Part shown: positions 1 to 7,839 of the stretch, piece after piece | How positions within the stretch are numbered: the first letter of the stretch is position 1 | How the letters are laid out: every line of letters begins with the position of its first letter | Assembly: GCF_028682175.1 (NCBI RefSeq) | Contig: NZ_JANHKS010000002.1 | Span: 62,001 to 126,000 of the forward strand | Direction of reading: 5' to 3' | Length of the DNA stretch: 64,000 nt | Source: Pseudomonas putida | Lineage (GTDB): Bacteria > Pseudomonadota > Gammaproteobacteria > Pseudomonadales > Pseudomonadaceae | Program-made: the position numbers and the translations under genes | The notes under the pieces: generated by a model | What the model was told of the DNA's origin: nothing | The model's input: the letters and a program-made list of their open reading frames with translations, nothing else | Databases searched by the model: none

Positions 1-909
1 GACAACCTGGAAGCCATACGCCTGTTCGTCGAGGCTGCGCAACTGGGCGGACTCTCCGCCGCCGGCCGCAAGCTGGGGCTGTCGCCGGCCGCGGCCAGTG
101 CCCGACTGCTCAAGCTGGAGGCTTCGCTGTCTACCCGCCTGTTCGAACGCACCACGCGCCAATTGAGGCTGACCGATGAGGGGCGGCTGTACCTGCAACA
201 TTGCCGTCAGGCCTTGCAGGCGCTGGACGATGCGCGGGCTGCATTGTCGGCGGAGAAGAAGGAAATTCGCGGGAAGATCCGTCTCTCGGCCACATCGGAC
301 TTCGGGCGTCACGTGCTCAATCCATGGCTTGATGAGTTCACGGCGCGCTATCCCGGGGTGGTGCCCGCCCTGCTGCTGTCAGATTCGCTGTCACACCTGA
401 TCGCCGACGATGTCGATCTGCTGATCCGTTTCGGTGTGCCGCCGGACAGCTCGCTGATTGCCCGGCAACTGGCCGACAACCACCGCGTGCTGTGCGCCGC
501 ACCGGGTTATCTGCAACGCAGGGGCACGCCTTTGCATCCACGGCAACTGGCTGATTTCGAGCACATCGTGTCGGGGCAATCGGGATGGGCCAGCGAGTGG
601 CGGCTGCAAAGTGAAGATGAAATGATCGTTTTCAAGGTGCCGCTGGAAGCCGCCCGCGAGACTAATGACGGCGCGCTGGCGCGGCAGTGGGCAATCGACG
701 GCCACGGCATCGCGCTTAAATCGATCTGGGACATCCGCGCCGATCTGGCAGCAGGCCGCCTGGTTCGGGTCATGCCGGAGTGGCAAACCGCCGAAGCGCC
801 GGTGTATGCGCTGTATCCCCGCAGTCGCTACCTGGCGCCACGGGTGCGGGCGCTGCTGGATTTCTTGCGTGAGCGGTTTGAGCAGGCAGGTGGGGCGAAC
901 AGTATTTAA
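1..909 (+). CDS. LysR-family transcriptional regulator (5' partial)
   Basis: The reading frame is open from the first base of the window to a TAA at 907-909, so the start codon lies upstream; about 302 residues are visible. The N-terminal part is a winged helix-turn-helix of the LysR type (LSAAGRKLGLSPAAASARLL, then a LEASL..RLFERTTR wing). It is followed by a LysR substrate-binding domain with the usual RLSATSDFG..VLNPWL opening. Length and architecture match the CrgA/AaeR-like LysR group common in Pseudomonas. The target cannot be told, because the divergent or neighbouring gene on the left is outside the window. The next gene is a small VOC protein on the same strand. The family call is secure; function beyond DNA binding is not inferred. 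Confidence 0.9.
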   Translation, partial: DNLEAIRLFVEAAQLGGLSAAGRKLGLSPAAASARLLKLEASLSTRLFERTTRQLRLTDEGRLYLQHCRQALQALDDARAALSAEKKEIRGKIRLSATSDFGRHVLNPWLDEFTARYPGVVPALLLSDSLSHLIADDVDLLIRFGVPPDSSLIARQLADNHRVLCAAPGYLQRRGTPLHPRQLADFEHIVSGQSGWASEWRLQSEDEMIVFKVPLEAARETNDGALARQWAIDGHGIALKSIWDIRADLAAGRLVRVMPEWQTAEAPVYALYPRSRYLAPRVRALLDFLRERFEQAGGANSI

Positions 910-970
910 ACTGATCGGTCTGATTGGGTTAACAGCGGGATTTTTCCAGTTAATTTGATAATCCATCAAT

Positions 971-1003
971 CGCCAGGTCAATTATCAAATGCCTGGCGGT
1001 TTT
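971..1003 (+). terminator. Possible intrinsic terminator after the LysR gene
   Basis: CGCCAGG at 971-977 pairs with CCTGGCG at 992-998 and is followed by GTTTT, which is the layout of a short rho-independent terminator for the LysR gene ending at 909. A second perfect dyad, TTTGATAAT (954-962) and ATTATCAAA (981-989), interleaves with it, so the two pairings compete. Confidence 0.4.
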
Positions 1004-1043
1004 GCAGAATGGCGCGACTTCATTCAACAACCTAGGCACGCAC

Positions 1044-1415
1044 ATGCATCTGGATCACGCCAACATCGTCACCCCGGAGCTCGACAAGACTGTCGGTTTT
1101 TTCACGCAGATACTGGGCTTGACCCTCGGCCCACGGCCAGGGTTCGGCGTGCCGGGCGCCTGGCTCTATCATCAGGACCGCCCCCTGATACACCTCACCC
1201 AGGCCACCGGCGGCCTGCCCGCTGCGCGCGTGACCCCGCGCATCGACCACATCGCCCTGCGCATCGATGACCTGAACCAGTGGGACGCTATCATCAACCG
1301 CCTGCGCAGCCACGGAATCGCCTTCCAGATCAGCGAAAGCGACGAGCTCAGTGATCGCCAGCTCTGGGTCAGCCTCGCCCCCGGGCTGACCATCGAGCTG
1401 ATCGTCGCCCAGTGA
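1044..1415 (+). CDS. VOC (glyoxalase/bleomycin-resistance fold) family protein
   Basis: The 123-residue product has the single-domain vicinal-oxygen-chelate layout. It opens with LDHANIVTPELDKTVGFFTQ, has a central IDHIALRIDDL segment, and ends with a LWVSLAPGLTIELIV strand. The two H/E-type metal ligand positions (His near the start, His in IDHIAL, Glu near the end) appear present, so a divalent metal site is plausible. I start it at ATG 1044 because the upstream in-frame ATG at 1002 adds a segment unlike the family. Substrate is unknown: glyoxalase, dioxygenase and antibiotic-binding members cannot be separated by eye. It stands alone, followed by REP palindromes. Confidence 0.8.
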   Translation: MHLDHANIVTPELDKTVGFFTQILGLTLGPRPGFGVPGAWLYHQDRPLIHLTQATGGLPAARVTPRIDHIALRIDDLNQWDAIINRLRSHGIAFQISESDELSDRQLWVSLAPGLTIELIVAQ

Positions 1416-1441
1416 AACCCCGCGCGCCAGTGACCAACGCT

Positions 1442-1531
1442 GTAGGAGCGCGCTTGCCCGCGACGGCGGTGGTAAATGCCACACATCTCTATCGCCTGAT
1501 ACGGCCCTATCGCGAGCGAGCTCACTCCTAC
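1442..1531. repeat. REP pair (REPIN-like)
   Basis: GTAGGAGCGCGCTTGCCCGCG at the left is answered by an inverted CGCGAGCGAGCTCACTCCTAC at the right, about 50 bases apart. This is the usual arrangement of two inverted REP sequences in Pseudomonas. The two arms belong to slightly different variants (GCGCGCTTGCCCGCG and GTGAGCTTGCTCGCG). Confidence 0.85.
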
Positions 1532-1566
1532 AGGTCCTGTGCATGACCTGAAGACGCCGCTAACCT

Positions 1567-1656
1567 GTAGGAGTGAGCTTGCTCGCGATGAGGCCGGGAC
1601 AGACGCCACATCTCTTGCGCCAATGACACCGCCGTCGCGGGCAAGCGCGCTCCTAC
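1567..1656. repeat. REP pair (REPIN-like), second copy in tandem
   Basis: GTAGGAGTGAGCTTGCTCGCG on the left and an inverted CGCGGGCAAGCGCGCTCCTAC on the right. It is the mirror of the neighbouring pair (variant order reversed), so the two pairs together form a larger nested palindrome between the VOC gene and the tautomerase gene. Confidence 0.85.
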
Positions 1657-1669
1657 GGGATGCATCGAG

Positions 1670-2053
1670 TCAGGTCGCGTATTGCGCCACGCCGTTGCCG
1701 AATGACCAGTTCTCCTTGCGCACTTCCACCAGGCTGATGAAAACATCTTCCAGCCTCACCCCCGCAACTTCCTTCAGACGATGGGCAATGGCGTGGTACA
1801 GGGCTTTCTTCTGATCCACTGTGCGCCCTTCGTTGAGGGTGATCTGGATGAACACCTGGCCATCCGAACGCTGGATCCCCAGGTACTGCGGGTCATACAC
1901 CAGGCGGTCGCGCTCGTGTTCGGTCAGCACCTGAAAGTTGTCATGGTCCGGAACGTTGATGGTCTCCTTCATGCAGTTGTAGACGACCTGCCCGATCTTC
2001 TGCAGGTGAGCCGGGTCGTTCTGTTTGATGATGTCGATTCGTACCAGTGGCAT
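1670..2053 (-). CDS. Tautomerase-superfamily protein
   Basis: The 127-residue product starts MPLVRIDIIK, so a catalytic Pro would be exposed after Met removal, as in 4-oxalocrotonate tautomerase and malonate-semialdehyde-decarboxylase-like enzymes. A second half with FIQITLNEGRTVDQKKALYH is typical of the fused-repeat (about 125-130 aa) tautomerases. The start at 2053 is chosen because the mature Pro follows it directly and an AGGAG-like site lies just upstream; an earlier ATG at 2122 would bury the Pro. The gene is divergent from a TetR regulator, which probably controls it. The substrate is unknown, but an unsaturated keto acid is likely from the family. Confidence 0.85.
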   Translation of the reverse strand: MPLVRIDIIKQNDPAHLQKIGQVVYNCMKETINVPDHDNFQVLTEHERDRLVYDPQYLGIQRSDGQVFIQITLNEGRTVDQKKALYHAIAHRLKEVAGVRLEDVFISLVEVRKENWSFGNGVAQYAT

Positions 2054-2169
2054 GGGCAACTCCTTGGGAAAGGGATCAGACGAGACAGGCAATACCTGTT
2101 GAGAAATTAAGATAATCGACATAATCTATTTCAGCAAGCGCTCAGAAATATCAAATGCGGGAGTGCATC

Positions 2170-2769
2170 GTGGGACGTTCTTCAAAGGAAAAAGCGCAGG
2201 AGAATCGCGCCAGCATCGTCGAGACCGCCTGCCGGATGTTTCGGGAATCAGGGGTGGAGAACGTTTCCGTGGCGCAGATCATGGCGGCGAACGACATGAC
2301 CGTCGGCGGCTTCTACAAGCATTTCGAGTCCAAGGATGCGTTGGTGGCCGAAGCCTTCGCCCTGGCCTTCGATCAGTCCAGAGGGGGCTGGCAGCAGGTT
2401 CGCCAGCGCGCCGACAGCCAGTTGGAACACCCAGGCACAGCGATGGTGCGCCAGTACCTGCACAACCGCTCATCCCCCCTGCACTGCCCGATGCTGATGT
2501 TCGCAGGCTCCGTGGCCACAGGCGAAGTGGACCAGGCCTGTGCCGACGCCTACGTTTCAGGCACGAAAACCCTGTTCGACAGCTTTCTCGATGCCATGGC
2601 CCCGGCAAGCACCGACAACCCGCCAGCGATCCCGGACCAGAACAAGGCCATGGTGCTGTTCGCCGCCATGCTGGGCGCGCGATTGCTGGCACAAAGCGTC
2701 GGCGATGAGCCCTGGATCAGGGCAATGGAAGACGCCGTCAACCAGGCCGCCCTTTCTGAACACGGATAG
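2170..2769 (+). CDS. TetR-family transcriptional regulator
   Basis: The 199-residue protein has a TetR N-terminal helix-turn-helix (ASIVETACRMFRESG, then VAQIMAANDMTVGGFYKHF, then ESKDALVAEAF), followed by an alpha-helical ligand domain. The GTG at 2170 is preferred because CGGGAG lies six bases before it; an ATG at 2155 is also in frame but has no such site. The 116-bp gap to the divergent tautomerase gene should hold the shared promoters, which suggests local repression of that gene. The end nearly touches the convergent solute-binding-protein gene (3 bp gap). Confidence 0.88.
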   Translation: MGRSSKEKAQENRASIVETACRMFRESGVENVSVAQIMAANDMTVGGFYKHFESKDALVAEAFALAFDQSRGGWQQVRQRADSQLEHPGTAMVRQYLHNRSSPLHCPMLMFAGSVATGEVDQACADAYVSGTKTLFDSFLDAMAPASTDNPPAIPDQNKAMVLFAAMLGARLLAQSVGDEPWIRAMEDAVNQAALSEHG

Positions 2770-2772
2770 CAC

Positions 2773-3597
2773 TCAGGGTTTCACCGCCTGGCGCTGTTGC
2801 GAACTCCAGAGTTCCAGATTCGCCTTCAACAGCGCCTGTGGCACGGGACCCGAGACGATTTCCTGCATCTGCGCGGCAACCCGCTCACGCAGCGCCGTAG
2901 TCATGCAGGTCGAACTGCGCGACAGCGCCAGATAGAGCCCTTCGCTACTCACTGGCGGCTCCAGGGCCTGCACCACGTCCTCGATGCCCAGCGTGCGGGC
3001 CAGCGCCATGCCGGGGTAGTACTCGAAGATCACGTAGTCATTGCGCTTGAGGATCAGCTTCTGGAAAGCCTGGGTGGCGGTCGGCACGGCTTCGAGGGAC
3101 AGATTGGCCCGGGCAAAATCGTCGAAGCCCTGGCCGTTGCTGTTGTTGACCAGGGTGCCGCCGCTGTGCCCGATCAGGTCGTTCCAGCCCCGGTAGACCA
3201 GCGTTTCGTCGCGCCGCACCCAGACCCGGCTGGAGGTCACCAGAAACGGCGGATCGATGAAATCCACCACCTGCTGGCGCGCCTGGGTGAGGAAATACCC
3301 GGCCAGCATGTCGATGCGCCCTGCCCGCACCTCTTCCTGTGCCCGCGACCAGGGGCCGGCATACACCACGTCGATGTCGAGCCCCAGCCGGGTGCCCAAC
3401 TGCTTGAGCAACTCGGCGTTGGCACCGATCAACCGTTGCGGATTCTGCGGATCGCGCCACAGGTACGGGGGATATTCAGCGTTGCCGGTGGCCGTCAGGT
3501 GATTGCAGCCCTCGGCTCCGAGCGCGACGCCGGGGGGCAGGCAGACCGTGATCAGGAGCGACATGAACCAGCCCGAGTGACGCTTGAACATACGCAA
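2773..3597 (-). CDS. Periplasmic solute-binding protein, amino-acid ABC type (SBP family 3)
   Basis: The 274-residue protein has a cleavable signal peptide (basic start, hydrophobic stretch, VALGA cleavage region). It is followed by a family-3 solute-binding domain: YPPYLWRD near the start, GRIDMLAGYFLTQARQQVVDF in the middle, and a hinge-rich second lobe. Such proteins bind polar amino acids or similar ligands in the periplasm. No permease or ATPase gene lies next to it, so it is an orphan binding protein. It may serve a distant ABC transporter or a sensory role. Two starts (Met1 and Met3) are possible. Confidence 0.82.
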   Translation of the reverse strand: MRMFKRHSGWFMSLLITVCLPPGVALGAEGCNHLTATGNAEYPPYLWRDPQNPQRLIGANAELLKQLGTRLGLDIDVVYAGPWSRAQEEVRAGRIDMLAGYFLTQARQQVVDFIDPPFLVTSSRVWVRRDETLVYRGWNDLIGHSGGTLVNNSNGQGFDDFARANLSLEAVPTATQAFQKLILKRNDYVIFEYYPGMALARTLGIEDVVQALEPPVSSEGLYLALSRSSTCMTTALRERVAAQMQEIVSGPVPQALLKANLELWSSQQRQAVKP

Positions 3598-3798
3598 CCT
3601 CTGACGTCCTTGGTCATCGACCCGATGCAGGTGGTACGTCGTTGATTGGCAGCCCTTGCTTCAGGGATGGCCAACCCGGGAGGCATCTTGCGCGTACCGT
3701 CGAAAATGCGCCTCGCACGATCCCGCAGCTTAGTTCACGGATGCTCCCGGTGCCGGTAATAAATCCTCACGGTGCACTCAACCGCACTCAGCCACACC

Positions 3799-4956
3799 CT
3801 ACCCCGACACCGCGTCCGGCCAGCGCCCCTCCCCCAGCAGCGCCGCCACCGTGCGCTCGCCCAGCCCCAGGCCGACACTCATGCCAAGCCCGGTGTGCAT
3901 CAGTACCGCAGTCACGGCATCACCGACCTGCAAGACACTGAACGGCCCCGGCCCACGGCTGCCATACACCCCTTGCCAGCGTTCCAGCACCTGGAGCCGC
4001 CCACCCAGGGTGTGTTCGGCCAGGTCGATCATCAGACGGTCTACGGCTTCGTCGTTGAACGGCTCGGCGTCGTTGCCGTAGTGATGGGAGTCGCCAATGA
4101 TCAGTTCGCCGTAGGGCGTGGGGCTTGCCAGCAAATGGATGCCATGGGCTTCCAGTTCAGGGGTGTCGCGCCGAATCTGCGTGCGGATCGCCTCGGCCTC
4201 CGGCAGGTCGGAGAACGCGCCGTAATGGACACAGCTCAAGCCCGTGAGTACCGAATGCTGCAGGTCCAGAGGTTGCTCCAGGCGAGCGCGCAGCATCTGC
4301 AAGCGGCACACCGAAGGCTTCAACGTCGCTATCTGCTCGGCCAGCAGCGTCTGGTAATCGTGCCCCGAGCAGACCACCACATGCCGTGCCTCGAAGCGGC
4401 CAGCCGTGGTCAACGCAGCACCTGCTTCGATATCCCTGACCAGGGTCGAAAAGTGGAACTCGACCCCCAGCCCACGCAGGTAATCGACGATCTGCGGCAG
4501 CGCCTCGCGAGAAAACAGCTGCTGGTCATCCAGGCCGTGCAAGGCGGCGCGATGGTGCACGAAGCGGCCATCGTACAAGTCCTGCAACGCAGCGTCGCGC
4601 AGCAGTTCGACGCGATAGCCCTGCTCGCGGGCGCGACCTCTGCAGAACGCCTCAAGCATCGCTTCTTCGGCCTCGCTGCGTGCAAAGATCAGCGAACCCT
4701 GTTTTTTCAAGGCCAGACCGGCAGCGTCGGCCAGTTCGCCCCACAAACCGTGGGATTGGCGCGCCAGGTCAAGCATTGGCCCCGGCGCCTGGCCGGTGAC
4801 CAATGCCTGGCCGAAGTTACGGATCGAAGCGCCCAGGGGCCGGTCGCTGCGCTCGAAGACCCGCACCTTCAGACCACGGCGAACACCCGCCCAGGCATGG
4901 GCAAGCCCCAGAATGCCCGCGCCGACGATCAGCAAGTCACAGTCGTGCTGACTCAT
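3799..4956 (-). CDS. FAD-dependent oxidoreductase of the phosphonate-associated HpnW type (TIGR03364-like)
   Basis: The 385-residue protein has a DAO-type FAD fold: a VGAGILGLAHAWAGVRRG dinucleotide-binding loop at the N-terminus and a late GLGMSVGLGLGERTV segment. This family recurs beside 2-aminoethylphosphonate (AEP) transporters. By inference it oxidatively deaminates AEP or an N-methylated AEP to phosphonoacetaldehyde. The start at 4956 is preceded by AGGAG; an earlier ATG at 4989 lacks support. It is the last gene of a minus-strand run with an AEP-type ABC transporter, separated from the binding-protein gene by a strong hairpin. No phnW or phnX is visible, so the fate of the product must be handled elsewhere. 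Confidence 0.8.
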   Translation of the reverse strand: MSQHDCDLLIVGAGILGLAHAWAGVRRGLKVRVFERSDRPLGASIRNFGQALVTGQAPGPMLDLARQSHGLWGELADAAGLALKKQGSLIFARSEAEEAMLEAFCRGRAREQGYRVELLRDAALQDLYDGRFVHHRAALHGLDDQQLFSREALPQIVDYLRGLGVEFHFSTLVRDIEAGAALTTAGRFEARHVVVCSGHDYQTLLAEQIATLKPSVCRLQMLRARLEQPLDLQHSVLTGLSCVHYGAFSDLPEAEAIRTQIRRDTPELEAHGIHLLASPTPYGELIIGDSHHYGNDAEPFNDEAVDRLMIDLAEHTLGGRLQVLERWQGVYGSRGPGPFSVLQVGDAVTAVLMHTGLGMSVGLGLGERTVAALLGEGRWPDAVSG

Positions 4957-5006
4957 TGAGAAACTCCTGAACTGAAAGAGAACCGCCACAGCGGCGGGAT
5001 AGATCA

Positions 5007-5035
5007 GGGCGTCACCCGGATGACGGGTGACGCCC
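5007..5035 (-). terminator. Strong hairpin between binding-protein and oxidase genes
   Basis: GGGCGTCACCC (5007-5017) and GGGTGACGCCC (5025-5035) form a perfect 11-bp stem with a 7-base loop, just after the stop of the solute-binding-protein gene. No T-run follows on the minus strand. Partial termination or 3'-end protection of the abundant binding-protein mRNA is therefore more likely than complete termination. Confidence 0.6.
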
Positions 5036-5040
5036 GTTGA

Positions 5041-6060
5041 TCACTTGCTCACGGGCTCGGACTTGCCGTCATAGCGCTTGCGCCATTCGGCGAGGATGCG
5101 GTCGCGGTTCTCCGAGGCCCAGTTGAAGTCGTTCTTGATCAGGCGCTGTTCGTAGTCGGCCGGCAGCTCCTGGAATGGCTCGGCCAGGCCAGGCTGGGCC
5201 AGCACCGCGAAGTTGGTCTTGTAGAGGTTCATGGCCTCGCGGCTGGCGGAGAAGTCTGCAAGCTTCTTGGCGGCATCCAGATGGGCAGTCCCTTTGATGA
5301 TGCCAGTGGCCTCGATCTCCCAGCCCAGGCCTTCCTTGGGCAGCACGATGTCCAGTGGCGCGCCCTTGCGCTTGAGCTGCACGGCCGGGTACTCGAAGGA
5401 AATACCGATCGGGAACTCACCCGCCGCCGCCTGCTTGCAGGGCTTGGAGCCGGAGTGGGTGTACTGGCCGATGTTCTGGTGCAGCTTGTCCATGTAGGCC
5501 CAGCCGCCGTCTTCGCCAAAGGTCTGCAACCAGGCGCTGACGTCCAGGTAGCCGGTCCCGGAGGACGCCGGGTTAGGCATGATGATCTTGCCCTTGTAGA
5601 CCGGATCGGCCAGGTCTTCCCACTTGGTTGGCTTGGGCAGACCCTGCTTCTGCGCCTCGACGGTGTTGAAGCAGATGCTCGCGGCCCAGACGTCCATGCC
5701 GACCCAGGACGGCGGGTTGGCGCTGTCGCGGTAGTTGGCCCTGATCTGATCCAGGTTCTTGGGCGCATAAGCGTCGAGCATGCCCTGCTTGTCCAGGATC
5801 GCCAGGCTGGATGCCGCCAGGCCCCAGACCACGTCAGCCTGGGGACGGTCTTTCTCGGCCATCAGCTTGGCCGTGACGATGCCGGTGGAGTCGCGCACCC
5901 ACTTGATGCGGATGTCGGGGTTCTGCTTCTCGAACGCCTCCTGATAAGGCTTGAGCTGCTCGACTTCCAGCGCGGTGTAGACGGTCAGTTCAGTGGCTGC
6001 CTGGGCTTGCAGGGTCATGGCGGCAAGCAGGCTGGTAAGCACGACAACGGGTTTGAACAT
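5041..6060 (-). CDS. phnS2: ABC transporter substrate-binding protein, putative 2-aminoethylphosphonate (PhnS2-like)
   Basis: The 339-residue protein has a signal peptide ending in LQAQA and a type-2 periplasmic binding fold of the Fe3+/AEP class: ELTVYTALEVEQLKPYQEAF, then KADVVWG-like ADVVWGLAASS, then IIMPNPASSGTGYLDVSAW. The last motif with SSGTGY is typical of the AEP/phosphonate-type members. It should deliver ligand to the double permease encoded upstream. AGGAG precedes the ATG at 6060. Assignment to AEP rests on the gene set (LysR, ATPase, permease, binding protein, HpnW oxidase) rather than on ligand residues; ferric iron or spermidine ligands are less likely. Confidence 0.82.
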   Translation of the reverse strand: MFKPVVVLTSLLAAMTLQAQAATELTVYTALEVEQLKPYQEAFEKQNPDIRIKWVRDSTGIVTAKLMAEKDRPQADVVWGLAASSLAILDKQGMLDAYAPKNLDQIRANYRDSANPPSWVGMDVWAASICFNTVEAQKQGLPKPTKWEDLADPVYKGKIIMPNPASSGTGYLDVSAWLQTFGEDGGWAYMDKLHQNIGQYTHSGSKPCKQAAAGEFPIGISFEYPAVQLKRKGAPLDIVLPKEGLGWEIEATGIIKGTAHLDAAKKLADFSASREAMNLYKTNFAVLAQPGLAEPFQELPADYEQRLIKNDFNWASENRDRILAEWRKRYDGKSEPVSK

Positions 6061-6129
6061 GGGAGAGCTCCTGTGGGGAAATGGGCTTGATTGAGAAGAC
6101 GATCAGAGAGTTCGTGCCGGGTTAGCGCA

Positions 6130-7839
6130 TCAATGACCGGGCGCCACGCGCCAGGCCTGGGAACGCTTGAGCAAGCCGCGCGAAACCTGGGCGAGCAGCA
6201 GCGAGACGCCGGCGGATGTGAGCAGGATCAGGGTGGACATGGCGGCGGCACCGCCGACGTTGCCGGCGTCGTCCATGTTCAGCACGGCAACCGACGCCAG
6301 CACCGTGTCCGGGCTGTAGAGGAAGATCACCGCCGACACCGTGGTCATGGCCGACACGAACAGGTAGCGGATGATGTCCAGCAGTGCGGGCAGGCAAATG
6401 GGCAAGGTCACACGCAGGAAGTGGCGGTACATCGGCACCTTGAGCGACAGCGCTGCCGCCTCGAACTCGCCGTCGAGTTGGCGCAGCGCAGTGGCGGTGG
6501 TCATTTGCGCGGTGGTCAGCAGGTGCGCCACGGTGCAGATCACCAGCAGCGTCATGCTTCCGTACAGCGCGTGCAGCGGATTGGCCGGCAGGTTGAAAAA
6601 GAACACGTAGCCCAGACCCAGCACCAGCCCTGGCACCGCCATGGGGATGAAGCAGAGCAGGCGCAATACCTGGGTCAGGCGAGTCTGGCGGGTCTTCTCC
6701 AGCAGGTAGCTGCCGGTGAAGATCAGCGCACCGCCGAACAGCGCGCAGGCACCGGCCAGCAGCAGGCTGTTGCGGTAGGCGAGCCAACCGCCAGGCAATT
6801 CGGAGAAACCGTAGTTGTTCAGCGACAGGGACAGGTCGTACGGCCAGAACTTGACCAGCGACGAATACACCGCCATCCCAAACACCCCGAGCAACGCCGC
6901 ACTGACCAGGGCGACCAGCAGCAGGAAGCCTGCGTCGCGACGGCGGTGAGGCTTGGGATGATAGATCTGCGCACGGCCACTCATCGCATCGCGCTGGCGA
7001 CGGCGCAACCACAAGTCCACCGCGAAACTGAGCAGTGCCGGCAGCAGCAGGAACATACCGATCAGCGCGCCGCGGCCGAACTGTTGCTGGCCGAGCACCG
7101 CCTTGTACGCTTCCAGGGCCAACACCTGATAGTCACCACCGACCACCACCGGCACGCCGAAATCGGTAACGCACAGGGTGAACACCAGGCAGCCGGCCGC
7201 GAACACGCCCTGGCGGCTGCTCGGCCAGGTGATGCTGCGAAAGGCTCGCCACGAAGAAGCACCCATGCTCGACGCCGCATCGAACAGCCTTGCGTCGGCC
7301 AGTGCCAGCGCGCTGAGCAGGACCATCAAGGCATGGGGAAAGGTGTAGATTGCCTGACCCAGCACGATGCCCCAGAAACCATAGATGTTGTCCGCGACCC
7401 AGCCCCGCAGCAGCCCCTGGTTGCCGAACAGGTAGATCAGCGCGATCCCCGGCAGCATCGACGGCGCCAGCAGCGGCAGCAACGAGATGCCACGCCACAC
7501 GCCCTTGCCCGGGATACAGGTGCGCTGCAGCGCATAGGCGAAACCGTAGGCCAGTGGCACGACGATCAGCACCACGGTCATGGCGCTGGTCAGGCTGTTG
7601 CCCAGCAGCCAGCGAAAGTTGGCACCGCCGAACAGCTGCGCCGCCGCAGCCAGTCCCCCACCTTGCTGCGCATCACCGGCAAGCCCGCGCCAGATCATGG
7701 CCAGCAGCGGCAGGACCACGGCCAGCACCAGCAAAACCAGCATCAGCCATTGGCAGCCCTGAATGAACAGGCGGTCGGTCAGGTCTTCGGATCGGCGAGT
7801 GCTTGTCGCCTGCGCCGACAGGGTGCTTACCTGTTCCAT
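6130..7839 (-). CDS. phnU2: ABC transporter permease with two fused transmembrane domains, AEP type (PhnU2-like)
   Basis: The 569-residue inner-membrane protein contains about 12 hydrophobic segments arranged as two binding-protein-dependent permease domains. The first spans roughly residues 70-290 and the second roughly 340-555. Each carries an EAA-like cytoplasmic loop (for example DAASSMGASSWRAF in the first half and FEAAALSLKVPMYRHF in the second) that docks on the ATPase. Fused permeases of this length are typical of the PhnU2 and Fe3+ (FbpB) groups. Its ATG overlaps the stop of the ATPase gene as ATGA, so the two are translationally coupled. Confidence 0.87.
   Translation of the reverse strand: MEQVSTLSAQATSTRRSEDLTDRLFIQGCQWLMLVLLVLAVVLPLLAMIWRGLAGDAQQGGGLAAAAQLFGGANFRWLLGNSLTSAMTVVLIVVPLAYGFAYALQRTCIPGKGVWRGISLLPLLAPSMLPGIALIYLFGNQGLLRGWVADNIYGFWGIVLGQAIYTFPHALMVLLSALALADARLFDAASSMGASSWRAFRSITWPSSRQGVFAAGCLVFTLCVTDFGVPVVVGGDYQVLALEAYKAVLGQQQFGRGALIGMFLLLPALLSFAVDLWLRRRQRDAMSGRAQIYHPKPHRRRDAGFLLLVALVSAALLGVFGMAVYSSLVKFWPYDLSLSLNNYGFSELPGGWLAYRNSLLLAGACALFGGALIFTGSYLLEKTRQTRLTQVLRLLCFIPMAVPGLVLGLGYVFFFNLPANPLHALYGSMTLLVICTVAHLLTTAQMTTATALRQLDGEFEAAALSLKVPMYRHFLRVTLPICLPALLDIIRYLFVSAMTTVSAVIFLYSPDTVLASVAVLNMDDAGNVGGAAAMSTLILLTSAGVSLLLAQVSRGLLKRSQAWRVAPGH

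Noticed and set aside
955-969. Possible Anr/Fnr box (TTGAT...ATCAA) after the first LysR gene
   Set aside because: Half-sites are separated by five bases instead of four, so it does not fit the consensus spacing.
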